DNA of 64,000 nucleotides, from contig NZ_JAFBCF010000001.1 in the NCBI RefSeq assembly GCF_016907535.1, positions 3,844,001 through 3,908,000 of the forward strand, written 5' to 3'. Positions 1 through 10,387 of the stretch are shown here, in pieces; positions within the stretch are counted from its first letter, which is position 1, and every line of letters begins with the position of its first letter. A model generated the notes under the pieces. That model saw nothing but the letters and a program-made list of their open reading frames with translations, was not told where the DNA came from and did no database searches. The position numbers and the translations under genes are program-made. This stretch comes from Microlunatus panaciterrae. GTDB taxonomy: Bacteria; Actinomycetota; Actinomycetes; Propionibacteriales; Propionibacteriaceae.

Positions 1-1
1 A

Positions 2-2587
2 CGTACCGGTTCGAATCCGCGGTCGTCCGGAAGCAACAAGACATCCCAGAACACCCGTGCCGCTGCGCCTCGTTCGGGCCAGCAGCGGCGCCCCCAGTCG
101 CGCGGGAAGGCTCAACCCCGGAAGCGGCAGCCGGTCAGGCAGCAGCGACCGTCGGTACTGTCCTCGCTCGGCCGTGGCCTGGTCGCGGTCTGGCTGGGAA
201 TCGCTCATGCTGTGGGTGCCGCCATCCGTGGGATCGGCAGCGGAGCCCGCGACCTCGACCCGGCACTGCGCCGGGACGGGGCCGGGCTGTTTCTGGTCGG
301 GGCCGCCATCGTCGTCGCGGCCGAGTTCTGGTGGGGTCTGCCGGCGCCGGTCGGGCCGGCCATCCATATCGGTGTCACCAGCGTGATCGGCACCCTCGCG
401 TTCGCCGCCCCGATCTTCCTCGGCGGGATGGCCTGGCGGACCCTGCGTCACCCCGACCGCAACGGTCCGGGCGGCCGGCAGGCGATCGGCTGGACGGCGG
501 TCGCGCTCGGGCTGCTCGGACTGGTCAACATCGCCCACGGGCTGCCGCGCCCCGACGCTCCCGAGCAGCTGCGCAGCGCCGGTGGAGTGCTCGGCTTCAT
601 CTCCTCCAGCCTGCTGGTGGACCTGCTGTCGCGCTGGGTCGCGGTGCCGCTGCTGGTGCTGATCCTGCTGTTCGGTCTGCTGGTCGTCGTCGGGATACCG
701 CTGCACGAGATGCCGGAGCGGTTCCATGCGTTCCGTGACCGGTTGCCGCGCCGGCACCTGGTGATCGAGGGCGAGGTCGTCAACGAGCTCGAGTACGGCG
801 TCGACGAGGCCTACGACACCCCGGTGGTGGAGGACAAGCCACGACGCAGGCGCAAGAGCCTGCCCAGCGGCAGCGTAGATGTTGAGCCGGCAGAGCAGAC
901 CCCCACCGATCCGGCCGACACTGACGCCGCCGAGCTGACGCCGTTCGACAGCGCCGGCGGGGACGCCGACCTCGACGCGGACAGCGAGGTCGGTGGTCCG
1001 CGCAAGCCGATCACGGCCGGGCTGCCGCCGGGGGTCACTGTTCACGGCGAGAACGAGCCGCTCGAAGCGCCGATGCACACACCCATCCCGCAACGGGTCG
1101 AGCAGCTCCAGCTGTCGGGCGATGTCCAGTACACGCTGCCGGACGCCCTGCAGCTCAAGGAAGGCACCGTCCACAAGGCACGTACCGAGGCCTCCGACGC
1201 GGTGGTGCACCGACTCACCGGCGTGCTCGAGCAGTTCGAGATCGACGCCACCGTGACCGGCTACAGCCGTGGCCCCACCGTCACCCGCTACGAGGTCGAG
1301 CTGGGTCCGGCCGTCAAGGTCGAGAAGGTGACCGCGCTCAGCAAGAACATCTCCTACGCCGTGGCCAGCAACGAGGTTCGGATCCTGTCACCGATCCCGG
1401 GCAAGTCCGCGATCGGGATCGAGATCCCCAACACGGACAAGGAGGTGGTCTCACTCGGCGACGTGCTGCGCTCCAGCAAGGCCCGCAACGACCACCACCC
1501 GATGACCGTGGGCCTGGGCAAGGACGTCGAGGGCGGTTTCGTGGTGGCCAACCTGGCCAAGATGCCGCACCTGCTGGTGGCCGGTGCCACCGGTTCCGGC
1601 AAGTCCGTCTTCGTGAACTCCATGATCACCTCGATCATGATGCGGGCCACCCCCGACGAGGTGCGGATGCTGCTGGTCGACCCGAAGCGGGTGGAGCTGA
1701 CCGCGTACGAGGGCATCCCGCACCTGGTCACGCCCATCATCACCGCCCCGAAGAAGGCCGCCGAGGCGCTGCAGTGGGTGGTGCGCGAGATGGACATGCG
1801 CTACGACGACCTGGCGGCGTTCGGCTTCCGGCATGTCGATGACTTCAACAAGGCTGTCCGGGCCGGTTCGGTGAAACCGCCGGAGGGGTCGGAACGGGTA
1901 CTCGTGCCCTACCCGTACCTGCTGGTGATCATCGACGAGCTCGCCGACCTGATGATGGTGGCGCCTCGGGACGTGGAGGACTCCATCGTCCGGATCACCC
2001 AGCTGGCGCGGGCGGCCGGCATCCATCTGGTGCTGGCCACCCAGCGTCCCAGCACCGACGTGGTAACCGGTCTGATCAAGGCCAACGTGCCCAGCCGGCT
2101 CGCCTTCGCCACCTCGTCGATGACCGACTCCCGGGTGATCCTGGACCAGCCCGGAGCCGAGAAGCTCGTCGGCCAAGGTGACGGGCTGTTCCTGCCGATG
2201 GGCGCCGGCAAGGCGATCCGGATCCAGGGCGCCTGGGTGACCGAGAACGAGGTCCGCACCGTCGTGTCCCACGTCACCCAACAGCTCAAGCCGATGTACC
2301 GGGAGGACCTGGTCGCACCTGCCGAGTCGTCCACCAAGGTCGCCGAGGACATCGGCGACGACCTCGACCTGGTGCTGCAGGCGGTGGAGCTGGTCGTCAC
2401 CCTGCAGCTGGGGTCCACCTCCATGCTCCAACGCAAGCTCCGGGTGGGCTTTGCCAAGGCCGGCCGGCTGATGGACATCCTGGAGACCCGTGGGATCGTG
2501 GGTCCGTCGGAGGGCTCGAAGCCGCGCGAGGTGCTGGTGAAGGCCGACGAGCTGGAGGATGTGCTGTCCAACCTGCGGGCCGGCTGA
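2..2587 (+). CDS. ftsK: DNA translocase FtsK/SpoIIIE (5' end outside window)
   Basis: Septum-anchored ATPase that pumps chromosomal DNA during division. The frame is open from base 2 with no stop and no convincing start, so the true start lies upstream; 861 residues are visible. A basic, Gln/Arg-rich N-terminal tail is followed by about four hydrophobic segments (nt 280-720), an acidic linker (nt 780-1080), and the motor: Walker A GATGSGKS at nt 1583-1606 and Walker B-like [11 protein letters not shown] near nt 1921. A C-terminal winged-helix gamma domain (about nt 2370-2587) would read KOPS-type polarity sequences. A start at 212 would remove the basic tail and is not preferred. rimO follows after 58 nt. 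Confidence 0.96.
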   Translation, partial: RTGSNPRSSGSNKTSQNTRAAAPRSGQQRRPQSRGKAQPRKRQPVRQQRPSVLSSLGRGLVAVWLGIAHAVGAAIRGIGSGARDLDPALRRDGAGLFLVGAAIVVAAEFWWGLPAPVGPAIHIGVTSVIGTLAFAAPIFLGGMAWRTLRHPDRNGPGGRQAIGWTAVALGLLGLVNIAHGLPRPDAPEQLRSAGGVLGFISSSLLVDLLSRWVAVPLLVLILLFGLLVVVGIPLHEMPERFHAFRDRLPRRHLVIEGEVVNELEYGVDEAYDTPVVEDKPRRRRKSLPSGSVDVEPAEQTPTDPADTDAAELTPFDSAGGDADLDADSEVGGPRKPITAGLPPGVTVHGENEPLEAPMHTPIPQRVEQLQLSGDVQYTLPDALQLKEGTVHKARTEASDAVVHRLTGVLEQFEIDATVTGYSRGPTVTRYEVELGPAVKVEKVTALSKNISYAVASNEVRILSPIPGKSAIGIEIPNTDKEVVSLGDVLRSSKARNDHHPMTVGLGKDVEGGFVVANLAKMPHLLVAGATGSGKSVFVNSMITSIMMRATPDEVRMLLVDPKRVELTAYEGIPHLVTPIITAPKKAAEALQWVVREMDMRYDDLAAFGFRHVDDFNKAVRAGSVKPPEGSERVLVPYPYLLVIIDELADLMMVAPRDVEDSIVRITQLARAAGIHLVLATQRPSTDVVTGLIKANVPSRLAFATSSMTDSRVILDQPGAEKLVGQGDGLFLPMGAGKAIRIQGAWVTENEVRTVVSHVTQQLKPMYREDLVAPAESSTKVAEDIGDDLDLVLQAVELVVTLQLGSTSMLQRKLRVGFAKAGRLMDILETRGIVGPSEGSKPREVLVKADELEDVLSNLRAG

Positions 2588-2630
2588 CCGGTCTGTCGTG
2601 CGCAGCGCTGCCTCGGCGCGCGAGGGTCAG

Positions 2631-2645
2631 TAGAGTAGGGGCGCC
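2631..2645 (+). promoter_or_regulatory. Putative -10 element, leaderless rimO promoter
   Basis: TAGAGT at 2631-2636 lies 9 nt before the rimO ATG, where a leaderless actinobacterial transcript would start. No good -35 is seen, and read-through from ftsK is also possible. Confidence 0.35.
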
Positions 2646-4136
2646 ATGACTGCACACACCACCGCCCCCGCCGATCTGTTGTCGGTCCATCTGGTCACCC
2701 TCGGCTGCGCCCGCAACGAGGTCGACTCCGAGGAGCTCGCTGCACGGCTGGAGCTCGGCGGCTTCCGGCTGGTCGACGACCCGGAGACTGCCGACGCGGT
2801 GATGGTGAACACCTGCGGCTTCGTGGAGGCGGCCAAGAAGGACTCGGTCGACACGCTGCTCGCTGCGGCCGACCTGAAGTCGGCGAATCCGAAGCCCGGG
2901 GGCGGCCCACGGGCCGTTGTCGCCGTGGGGTGCCTGGCCGAGCGGTACGGCAACGAGCTGGCTGAGTCGTTGCCGGAGGCGGATGCGGTGCTCAGCTTCG
3001 ACGACTACACCTCGGTGGCCGAGCGGCTGCAGTCGATTCTGGCCGGCGAACAGCACACAGCCCACGTGCCGCGTGACCGACGTCGACTGCTGCCGCTGTC
3101 GCCGATCGACCGAGCCGCCGCCGCTGGTGCGGTACCCGGTCACGCCAGTGCGCCGGACCTGCCCACCGGGTTGGGCCCGGCCAGCGGCCCACGTGCGACC
3201 CGGAGGCGGCTGGACGGTGGCCCGAGCGCGCCGCTGAAGCTGGCCTCCGGCTGTGACCGCCGCTGCTCCTTCTGCGCCATCCCGACCTTCCGGGGTGCGT
3301 ACGTCTCGCGACCGCCGGCGGACGTGGTGGCCGAGGCACACTGGCTCGCTGGTCAGGGGGTCCGCGAGGCCTTCCTGGTGAGCGAGAACTCATCTTCCTA
3401 CGGCAAGGACCTCGGCGACATCCGGCTGCTGGAGAAGGTGCTCGGCCAGCTCGCCGAGGTGGATGGTCTGGACTGGGTACGGGTCTCCTACCTGCAGCCG
3501 GCGGAAATGCGCCCGTCACTGGTCGAAGCCATCGCCGGCACAGCCAAGGTGGTGCCGTACTTCGACCTGTCCTTCCAGCACGCGTCCGGTCCGGTCCTGC
3601 GGCGGATGCGCCGCTTCGGTGACGCCGAGTCGTTCCTCACCCTGATCGCGTCGATCCGGGCGCTGGCACCGACCGCCGGCATCCGGAGCAACGTCATCTG
3701 CGGTTTCCCGGGCGAGAGCGAACACGATGTCGACATCCTGACCCAGTTCCTGACGGACGCCGGACTGGACGCGATCGGCGTCTTCGGCTACTCCGACGAG
3801 GACGGCACCGAGGCGGCGACCCTGCCCGGACAGCTGCCGCCGGATGAGATCGAGGCGCGCCGGGCCCAGTTGGCGGACCTGGCCGACGAGCTGGTCGGGC
3901 AACGCGCCGAGGAACGGATCGGGGAGCGGCTCACGGTGCTGGTCGAGGAGGTCGACCTCGAGCAGGGCATCGTCGTCGGCCGGGCCGAGCACCAGGGCCC
4001 CGAGGTGGACGGGAGCGTCGAGATCAGCTGCCCGGATGCCGAACTACCTGGCGTGGGCGCACTGGTCCTGGCCGAGGCTGTCGGCTCCCAGGGCGCCGAC
4101 CTGGTGGCCGAGCTGCGCGAAGTGCGCCATGGCTGA
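2646..4136 (+). CDS. rimO: Ribosomal protein S12 methylthiotransferase RimO
   Basis: Radical-SAM enzyme that adds a methylthio group to an aspartate of ribosomal protein S12. The N-terminal MTTase domain has its cluster cysteines in TLGCARN (C21), VNTCGF and VGCLAE. The radical-SAM signature CDRRCSFC gives C203, C207 and C210. A C-terminal TRAM domain ends the protein. A basic, proline-rich linker of about 55 residues before the SAM domain (near 140-195) is the main departure from the compact family form. 496 residues; the ATG at 2646 starts just ahead of the conserved LVTLGC strand. Its stop overlaps the pgsA start by 8 nt, so the two are co-transcribed. RimO rather than MiaB because the window has a separate clear MiaB. 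Confidence 0.95.
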   Translation: MTAHTTAPADLLSVHLVTLGCARNEVDSEELAARLELGGFRLVDDPETADAVMVNTCGFVEAAKKDSVDTLLAAADLKSANPKPGGGPRAVVAVGCLAERYGNELAESLPEADAVLSFDDYTSVAERLQSILAGEQHTAHVPRDRRRLLPLSPIDRAAAAGAVPGHASAPDLPTGLGPASGPRATRRRLDGGPSAPLKLASGCDRRCSFCAIPTFRGAYVSRPPADVVAEAHWLAGQGVREAFLVSENSSSYGKDLGDIRLLEKVLGQLAEVDGLDWVRVSYLQPAEMRPSLVEAIAGTAKVVPYFDLSFQHASGPVLRRMRRFGDAESFLTLIASIRALAPTAGIRSNVICGFPGESEHDVDILTQFLTDAGLDAIGVFGYSDEDGTEAATLPGQLPPDEIEARRAQLADLADELVGQRAEERIGERLTVLVEEVDLEQGIVVGRAEHQGPEVDGSVEISCPDAELPGVGALVLAEAVGSQGADLVAELREVRHG

Positions 4137-4749
4137 CCGCACCGCCGGCGGTGCGCTCGGTGGTGGCGCAGTCGACCAGCCCGCTCCGGAGACCACGCCG
4201 TGGAACATCCCGAACGCGCTGACCGCGTTCCGCATCCTGCTGGTGCCGGTGTTCGCGTGGATGCTGCTGGCCCACCCGGAGGACGCAGGCTGGCGGCTGG
4301 CGACTGCGGCTGTCTTCACCCTGGCCATCCTGACCGACAGTCTGGACGGTCATCTGGCGCGCAGGCACAACATCATCACCAAGTTCGGCAAGCTGGCTGA
4401 CCCGATCGCTGACAAGGCGCTGACCGGGATGGCGTTCATCGGTCTCAGCATCGTCGGTGAACTGTGGTGGTGGGTGACGATCCTGATCCTGGTCCGGGAG
4501 TGGGGCATCACCGTGATGCGCTTCGTGGTGCTCCGCTACGGGGTGATGGCCGCCGGGCGGGGCGGCAAGGTCAAGACCGTGCTGCAGTCGATCGCCCTGA
4601 TCCTGTTCCTGCTGCCGCTGCCCGGATGGTCGCTCGGCGTGGCCTGGGTGGTGATGGCGTTGGCGTTCCTGGTCACGATGGTGACCGGCGTCGACTACGT
4701 ACGCGAGGCCCTCAAGCTGCGGCGGGACGCGACCGCGGACTCGAGATGA
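4129..4749 (+). CDS. pgsA: CDP-diacylglycerol-glycerol-3-phosphate 3-phosphatidyltransferase
   Basis: Membrane enzyme of phosphatidylglycerol (cardiolipin precursor) synthesis. The complete CDP-alcohol phosphotransferase signature is present: D70, D73-G74, A77-R78, G87, D91 and D95. Several hydrophobic helices follow. 206 residues, a normal length. The ATG at 4129 overlaps the end of rimO by 8 nt, and the stop overlaps the cinA ATG (ATGA), so rimO-pgsA-cinA read as one operon. Gene order matches the pgsA3 neighbourhood of M. tuberculosis. The exact acceptor (glycerol phosphate or another alcohol) cannot be settled from the signature alone. Confidence 0.92.
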   Translation: MADRTAGGALGGGAVDQPAPETTPWNIPNALTAFRILLVPVFAWMLLAHPEDAGWRLATAAVFTLAILTDSLDGHLARRHNIITKFGKLADPIADKALTGMAFIGLSIVGELWWWVTILILVREWGITVMRFVVLRYGVMAAGRGGKVKTVLQSIALILFLLPLPGWSLGVAWVVMALAFLVTMVTGVDYVREALKLRRDATADSR

Positions 4750-5276
4750 GCCAACCGTGGATGGGCGGGTCCTACGACGTCGCCGCGCGTGTGTTGACGC
4801 TGCTGAAGGAGCGGGCCGAGACGCTGGCAACCGCCGAGTCGCTGACCGGCGGACTGATCGGTGACCTGATCACCTCCGTACCGGGGGCGTCCACGGTCTA
4901 TCGGGGTGGCGTGATCACCTACGCCACCGAGCTGAAGACGGTGCTGGCCGGCGTCAGCCCGCAGACCCTGACGGCTCATGGCCCGGTGGCCGAGGACACG
5001 GCGGCCGAGCTGGCCTACGGCGCCGCACAGCGCTGCCGGGCCGACTGGGGCATCGCCGCCACCGGGGTCGCCGGCCCGGACCGTCAGGACGGGCAGCCGG
5101 TGGGGACCGTCTTCGTGGCAGCCGCACACCCGGCCGGGGGTGACGACCAGGTGTGGGTGGAACGCCTGTCGCTGTCCGGCAGCAGAGCCGAGATCAGGCG
5201 GGCGGCAGCGGTCGAAGCGCTCAGTCTGCTGGAGCGCAGTGTGGGAATGTGCCGGTCGATCCCGGACGTTATGTGA
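4746..5276 (+). CDS. cinA: CinA C-terminal domain protein (nicotinamide-nucleotide amidohydrolase type)
   Basis: Single-domain protein of 176 residues corresponding only to the C-terminal half of classical CinA (PncC type), which deamidates nicotinamide mononucleotide in pyridine-nucleotide recycling. Recognised by [15 protein letters not shown] near the N-terminus and [18 protein letters not shown] in the second half. The N-terminal MoaB-like domain is absent, as is usual for actinobacterial copies in this locus. The start overlaps the pgsA stop by 4 nt. clgR follows after a 44-nt gap that contains its own -10-like element. Confidence 0.88.
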   Translation: MSQPWMGGSYDVAARVLTLLKERAETLATAESLTGGLIGDLITSVPGASTVYRGGVITYATELKTVLAGVSPQTLTAHGPVAEDTAAELAYGAAQRCRADWGIAATGVAGPDRQDGQPVGTVFVAAAHPAGGDDQVWVERLSLSGSRAEIRRAAAVEALSLLERSVGMCRSIPDVM

Positions 5277-5307
5277 GAGGTGCATACGCCCTGTGGGTGC
5301 GGGTGGG

Positions 5308-5320
5308 TACAGTTTCCTCT
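5308..5320 (+). promoter_or_regulatory. Putative -10 element of clgR
   Basis: TACAGT at 5308-5313, 7 nt before the clgR ATG, fits leaderless initiation. The -35 region is poor. Confidence 0.35.
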
Positions 5321-5626
5321 ATGAATCAGGTGGAGCCGATGAAGCCGGTGCTCGTGCGTGAGCTGATCGGTGAGTCCTTGCGCGAGGAGCGGGTGGCGCA
5401 GGGGAAGACCCTGCGCGAGATCTCCACCTCGGCGCGGGTCAGCCTCGGCTATCTGTCCGAAGTGGAACGTGGCCAGAAGGAGGCCTCCAGCGAGTTGCTG
5501 GCCTCGATCTGCGGGGCGTTGGACGTGCCGCTGTCGATCATGTTGAACGTCGTCAGCGAAAAGATGGCCACCTACGAGAAGGTGACCCCGCTGCCGATCC
5601 GTCCGGTCGCCCAAGCCGCGGCCTGA
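5321..5626 (+). CDS. clgR: ClgR-type helix-turn-helix transcriptional regulator
   Basis: XRE-type regulator of 101 residues. In actinobacteria ClgR activates clp protease and envelope-stress genes. The conserved core [15 protein letters not shown], followed by the HTH (about residues 20-75) containing [18 protein letters not shown], is diagnostic. Start chosen at ATG 5321; an upstream in-frame extension would run back into cinA. The C-terminal tail ends in Ala-Ala-Ala, the kind of hydrophobic tail that makes ClgR itself a Clp substrate in studied species (inference here). The usual next gene, a PspA/35-kDa antigen homologue, is absent; the convergent lhr lies 11 nt downstream. Confidence 0.9.
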   Translation: MNQVEPMKPVLVRELIGESLREERVAQGKTLREISTSARVSLGYLSEVERGQKEASSELLASICGALDVPLSIMLNVVSEKMATYEKVTPLPIRPVAQAAA

Positions 5627-5637
5627 CCGCCTTTCGC

Positions 5638-8600
5638 TCAACTTCCTGGCCGCAGCCGCAGGCCTTGTGGGGTCATCTTGAAACCGGCCTGCTGCAACGC
5701 CTCGCTGACGACGGTCGAGGTGAAGACATGCGCTCCGTCCGCCCGCTCCACCGTCAACCGGCCCAGCAGGCCACGGGTCACTGAACGAGCGAGCGACTGG
5801 GCAGCGGGACCCAGTTGCTGCGGATCCTCGCTGAAGGAGAGCAGTGTCTTCCCGCCGCGCTCCACATAGAAGACCAATCGCCCGTTCACGAGCACCACCA
5901 ACGCACCGGCCTTCCGGCCTGGCCGATGTCCCTCCCGCTCCGGCCACGGCAGCGCTGCGCCGTAAGGATTGGCGGGGTCGCAGGCGGCCAGCACCATGGC
6001 CCGTTGTTCGCGCGGCTCGTCCATCTGGGCTCGCAGCCGGTCGACGGCGCCCGGCAGAGCGAACTGGGCCGCGCCGAGCCCGTCCACGAAGTAACCGCGA
6101 CGACACTCACCGGACTCCTCGAGCATGCTCAGTGCGCGGTAGGCGGTGCCGAAGCCACCGTCGGTGTTCTCGGTCAGCACACTCCCGCGGGTGAGCACTC
6201 CGTAGCGGTCCAGTTGGGCAAAGATGTCGCCAGCCAGCTGTTCGCGTGCGTTCGCGCTGCTGCGTGGCACCAGCGACCACCGGCCGGCCGTGGTGGGGGA
6301 GGAGACCCGTGGGGCCATCCGCGGCCGGTTGAGCCGTGCGCTCTGCAGCCGGGAGCCGTGCAACCGTGGCCGCGGCCGCCGTGGACTCTTCAGCGTGCCG
6401 CTGGCCGAGAAGGCCCGGACCGGCGCGAAGGTGTCGCCGGCCACCAGCCCGGCCCAGACCAGATCCCACAGTGCCGTGACGAAGTCCTGGCGTTGTCCGG
6501 CGGAGTCCGGCGGCAGCAGCGCGTCGAAGAAGTGGGCCCCGCCCCCTGACAGCCGATCCAGCAGCTGACCGGCGAGCGCGTTGGAGCGGTCGATCTCCGT
6601 TTCGAGCGGAGCCGGTGCAAGATCAGCCGGAAAGAAGCGCACCCAGCCGTCAGACTCACCGAGCGAGCCGTCGCCGACCCAGAACACCTCTCCGGCGGTG
6701 GTGAGTTCGTCCAGCAACGCGGGGGTGTAGTCGGAGATCCGGGCGGGGAACACCACCGTCTCCACTGCGCTGGCGGGAATCGGATAGCCCGCCAGCTGCT
6801 CGATCACCGAGAGCAGCCCGTCTGCACCGCGCGCCTCCGAGCCCACGCCCTGCCACTCGGGCAGGAAACGGGCGAACGCCACCTGCTCGACCGGCTCGAC
6901 CCCCTTGCGCAGCACGGCCAGGGTCCGCCGTTTGATCAGGGCCAACACCTGGCTGTGACAGTACTGTCGGGTCTCGTGATGATCATGCTCGGCCGCGTCG
7001 GGGTCGTCGATGAACGAGCCGGCGACCAAGGTGCCGGGCGCACGTAGCGCCTCGAGAGCCGCCTTGACGACGGCCGGGCCGAGACCGTAACGGACCGCGA
7101 TGTCCTGGGCCAGGAAGGGCCCGTGCGTCCTCGCCCAGCGCAGCACCAGGTCCTCGATCGGCGACTCGGACGGTGCGAAGGTGGCGGCGATCCCCGGCGG
7201 GACCGGGATGCCGAGCCCGTCCCGAAGCCGGGGAACGTCCTCGACGACAGCGAAGAACTCGGCCCCCGTGATCCGTACCGCGACGATCCGGCGGTCGGCC
7301 TCGAGCTCGGACAACGCGTCGCCGGGGTCTAAGCCGTCGGCGCACCGGAGCGCGAGCTCCGCCGCTGTGAAGGGACCGGCGGTCCGGACCAGGTCGAAGA
7401 GCTGCTCAGTGGTACGGCACTGACGCGACTCGCTCAGTCCCTGCAGGTCGGCCTCGGTGCTGGCGATCACGTCACGGTCGAGCAGCTGCTTGAGCCCGTC
7501 CTTGCCGAGCAGCTCGGCCAACAGGGTCGCGTCCAGCGAGAGTGCAGCGGCCTTCTTCTCCGCCAGCGGTACGTCGCCCTCGTAGACGAAGGCGCCGACA
7601 TAGCCGAACAGCAGCGAGCGAGCGAACGGCGAGGGCTCGGGTGTCTCCACCTCGACGATCCGGATGTTGCGGGAGGCCAATCGACGCTGCAGCGTCAGCA
7701 GGCTGGCCAGGTCGAAGACATCGGTCAGGCACTCACGCATCGTCTCCAGCACGATCGGGAACTCCTGGTAGCGCGCTGCCACCGACAGCAGCTGCGCAGA
7801 GCGCATCCGCTGCTGCCACAACGGAGACCGTGCCCGCGGGTCACGTCGGGGCAATAGCAGCGCCCGGGCTGCGCACTCGCGGAACCGGGACGCGAACAGC
7901 GCCGACGAGCCCACCTCGTCGGTGACGACCGACTCCAGTGTCTCCGGGTCACACAGGATCAGGTCGGCGCTCGGCGGGTCGGTCTCGGTGTCGGGGATCC
8001 GCAGCACGATGCCGTCGTTGGTCGCCGTCGCCTGCACCTCCATTCCGTAGCGCTCCCGCGCCGAGTGCTCGATCGCCAGCGCCCACGGCGCATGCACCGC
8101 GGAGCCGAGCGGGGAGTGGATGCAGACCCGCCAGTCGCCCAGCTCGTCGCGGAAACGCTCGAAGACGATCGTCTGGTCGGTCGGCAGGGCCCGGGTCGCC
8201 TGCTGCTGCTCGTTCAGGTAGGCGATCAGATTCTGGGTGGCCCATGGATCCAGGCCGGCCGCGGCCATCCGGGTGGCGGCCTCGTCCGGAGGCATTGCGC
8301 CGACCTCGCGGACGAAGGCACCGAAGGCACGTCCGAGCTCCGCCGGACGAGCCGGTGAGTCGCCCTTCCAGAACGGCAACCGGCCGGGGGCCCCCGGCGC
8401 CGGCGACACCTGCACCTGGTCGTGGGTGATCTGCTCGATCCGCCAGCTGGTGGTGCCCAGCGTGAAGACGTCACCCACCCTCGACTCGTAGACCATCTCC
8501 TCGTCGAGCTCGCCCACGCGTCGACCGGGGGAGTGTCGCCCGGAGGCGTTGCCCTCACCGACCAGGAACACTCCGAACAGCCCGCGGTCGGGGATGGTGC

Positions 8601-10266
8601 CGCCGGAGGTGACCGCCAGTCGTTGGGCACCGGGACGGGCCGTCAACCGGCCGGTGTCGCGGTGCCACACCAACCTGGGCCGGAGCTCGGCGAAGTCCTC
8701 CGACGGGTAGCGGCCGCTGAGCATGTCCAGCACGGCTTCGTAGGCACTGTGCGGCAGGTCGGCGAAGTTGGCGGCTCGGCGGACCAGCGCGAACAGCTGG
8801 TCGACCTGCTGGTCCTCGGCAGCGACCATGGCCACGATCTGCTGGGCGAGCACGTCCAACGGGTTGCGCAGCTCGGCCACCTCCTCGATGGCGCCGACCC
8901 GCATCCGCTCGACGACGACCGCCGACTCGATCAGGTCACCCCGATGATTGGGGAAGAACACCCCACGTGAGACCGCGCCGACCTGGTGACCAGCACGACC
9001 CACCCGCTGCAGTCCGCTCGCCACCGACGGTGGCGACTCGACCTGGACGACCACGTCGACCGCGCCCATGTCGATCCCCAGCTCGAGCGAGGAGGTGGCC
9101 ACCACGCATGGCAGTGCCCCGGACTTGAGGTCCTCCTCGATCCGGGCCCGCTGCTCCTTGCTGACCGAGCCGTGGTGAGCGCGGGCGATCACCGACAGCC
9201 GGGACTCGTCGGCGCCGGCAGAGGCACCCGACTGGGCCATCAGCTGAGCCGGTGGGGCGATGTCGCCACCCTCGGCCAGCCCGAGCCGCTCCGCCTGCAG
9301 CTCGTTCAGATGGGCGGTCAGCCGCTCGGCGAGCCGGCGCGAGTTGGCGAAGACGATGGTCGAACGGTGGGCGCAGATCAGGTCGAGGATCTGGTTCTCC
9401 ACATGCGGCCAGATGGACGGGCGCCTCGGCTGGGCGAGCGGGTCGCCCGGCGCAGGCTCGGGCTGCCCGCCGGCGGCACCCAGGTCGCTCATGTCCTCGA
9501 CCGGGACCACGATCCTCAGGTCCCAGTTCTTCTCCGCCGGCGGTGCCACGATCTCCACCGGATGCGGGCCGCCCAGGTAGCGTGCCACCCGCTCCGGCGG
9601 CCGCACGGTTGCCGAAAGTCCGATCCGTTGCACCGGCCGGTCCCGGCCCGGCCCGTCATGCTCCTCGGCGGCCAGCGCGTCCAGCCGCTCGAGTGACAGG
9701 GCCAGATGGGCACCGCGCTTGGTGCCGGCCAGAGCGTGCACCTCGTCGACGATGACCGTCTCCACCGAGCGCAGCGTGTCCCGGGCGGCCGAGGTCAACA
9801 TCAGGAACAGGGACTCGGGCGTGGTGATCAGGATGTCCGGTGGCCGGCTGACCAACGTACGGCGGTCGGCAGCGGAGGTGTCGCCCGAACGGACCCCGAC
9901 GCGGACGTCCGGTGCCGGGCCGCCGAGTCGCAGGCTGGTCTGGGTGATGCCGGCCAGTGGTGCCCTCAGGTTGCGCTCGACGTCGACCGCCAGTGCCTTC
10001 AGCGGCGAGACGTAAAGCACCCGGCAGCGCTGCTTGGCGGGGGGAGTCGCGCTGCGGGTCAACCCGTCCAGCGCCCAGAGGAACGCGGCCAGCGTCTTGC
10101 CCGATCCGGTGGGGGCGATCACCAGCGCGTTCTGCCCGGCCGAGATCGACTGCCAGGCACCCGCCTGGGCCGTTGTCGGTGCGGCGAAGACCTCCCGGAA
10201 CCAGGTACGGGTCGCAGACGCGAACGAATCCAGCGGATCGCGGTCGACGGCAGCCTGGGAAGTCAC
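5638..10266 (-). CDS. lhr: Large superfamily 2 DNA repair helicase Lhr
   Basis: ATP-dependent 3'-5' DNA helicase of 1542 residues, the full actinobacterial Lhr length. Walker A APTGSGKT is at 51-58, the DEVH box is in VIVDEVHALAG, and the motif III-like LSATVRPPERVARYLGG is present. The second RecA fold contains TSSLELGIDMGAVD and QRVGRAGH. A long C-terminal Lhr-specific region follows (winged helix, beta-barrel and further domains). Start taken at GTG 10266, directly before the conserved N-terminus; the longer frame to 10500 would run into the divergent eamA gene. In mycobacteria lhr is induced by mitomycin C, and the promoter here carries a PafBC-like element. Convergent with clgR and divergent from eamA. 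Confidence 0.94.
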   Translation of the reverse strand: MTSQAAVDRDPLDSFASATRTWFREVFAAPTTAQAGAWQSISAGQNALVIAPTGSGKTLAAFLWALDGLTRSATPPAKQRCRVLYVSPLKALAVDVERNLRAPLAGITQTSLRLGGPAPDVRVGVRSGDTSAADRRTLVSRPPDILITTPESLFLMLTSAARDTLRSVETVIVDEVHALAGTKRGAHLALSLERLDALAAEEHDGPGRDRPVQRIGLSATVRPPERVARYLGGPHPVEIVAPPAEKNWDLRIVVPVEDMSDLGAAGGQPEPAPGDPLAQPRRPSIWPHVENQILDLICAHRSTIVFANSRRLAERLTAHLNELQAERLGLAEGGDIAPPAQLMAQSGASAGADESRLSVIARAHHGSVSKEQRARIEEDLKSGALPCVVATSSLELGIDMGAVDVVVQVESPPSVASGLQRVGRAGHQVGAVSRGVFFPNHRGDLIESAVVVERMRVGAIEEVAELRNPLDVLAQQIVAMVAAEDQQVDQLFALVRRAANFADLPHSAYEAVLDMLSGRYPSEDFAELRPRLVWHRDTGRLTARPGAQRLAVTSGGTIPDRGLFGVFLVGEGNASGRHSPGRRVGELDEEMVYESRVGDVFTLGTTSWRIEQITHDQVQVSPAPGAPGRLPFWKGDSPARPAELGRAFGAFVREVGAMPPDEAATRMAAAGLDPWATQNLIAYLNEQQQATRALPTDQTIVFERFRDELGDWRVCIHSPLGSAVHAPWALAIEHSARERYGMEVQATATNDGIVLRIPDTETDPPSADLILCDPETLESVVTDEVGSSALFASRFRECAARALLLPRRDPRARSPLWQQRMRSAQLLSVAARYQEFPIVLETMRECLTDVFDLASLLTLQRRLASRNIRIVEVETPEPSPFARSLLFGYVGAFVYEGDVPLAEKKAAALSLDATLLAELLGKDGLKQLLDRDVIASTEADLQGLSESRQCRTTEQLFDLVRTAGPFTAAELALRCADGLDPGDALSELEADRRIVAVRITGAEFFAVVEDVPRLRDGLGIPVPPGIAATFAPSESPIEDLVLRWARTHGPFLAQDIAVRYGLGPAVVKAALEALRAPGTLVAGSFIDDPDAAEHDHHETRQYCHSQVLALIKRRTLAVLRKGVEPVEQVAFARFLPEWQGVGSEARGADGLLSVIEQLAGYPIPASAVETVVFPARISDYTPALLDELTTAGEVFWVGDGSLGESDGWVRFFPADLAPAPLETEIDRSNALAGQLLDRLSGGGAHFFDALLPPDSAGQRQDFVTALWDLVWAGLVAGDTFAPVRAFSASGTLKSPRRPRPRLHGSRLQSARLNRPRMAPRVSSPTTAGRWSLVPRSSANAREQLAGDIFAQLDRYGVLTRGSVLTENTDGGFGTAYRALSMLEESGECRRGYFVDGLGAAQFALPGAVDRLRAQMDEPREQRAMVLAACDPANPYGAALPWPEREGHRPGRKAGALVVLVNGRLVFYVERGGKTLLSFSEDPQQLGPAAQSLARSVTRGLLGRLTVERADGAHVFTSTVVSEALQQAGFKMTPQGLRLRPGS

Positions 10267-10272
10267 AGTTCT

Positions 10273-10295
10273 ATCTTGCCTGCTGCACCTGACAG
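10273..10295 (-). promoter_or_regulatory. RecA-NDp (PafBC)-like promoter of lhr
   Basis: On the minus strand CTGTCAGGT (10295-10287), an 8-base spacer, then CAAGAT (10278-10273), 6 nt before the lhr GTG. Against the RecA-NDp consensus TTGTCRGTG-N8-TAnnnT the 9-mer matches at 6 of 9 positions and the -10 departs at its first base. The spacing to the start is the same as at lexA. Confidence 0.4.
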
Positions 10296-10357
10296 GACCG
10301 TTCCGGCTCGGGCGACGGCGGGATCCTTGGCCCGCCTGGCAGTAATCGGGGTGCCGT

Positions 10358-10380
10358 CTGTCGGCGGCAGCCGGTACGTT
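10358..10380 (+). promoter_or_regulatory. RecA-NDp (PafBC)-like promoter of eamA gene
   Basis: CTGTCGGCG (10358-10366), an 8-base spacer, then TACGTT (10375-10380), 7 nt before the GTG at 10388. The 9-mer matches TTGTCRGTG at 7 of 9; spacing and the TAnnnT element are exact. It also supports GTG 10388 over TTG 10379 as start. Confidence 0.5.
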
Positions 10381-10387
10381 GGCCGAC

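Noticed and set aside
5-21. GGTTCGAATCC resembles a tRNA T-loop at the window start
   Set aside because: Only three of five T-stem pairs form, no acceptor stem follows, and the stretch is in frame with the ftsK N-terminal coding sequence.
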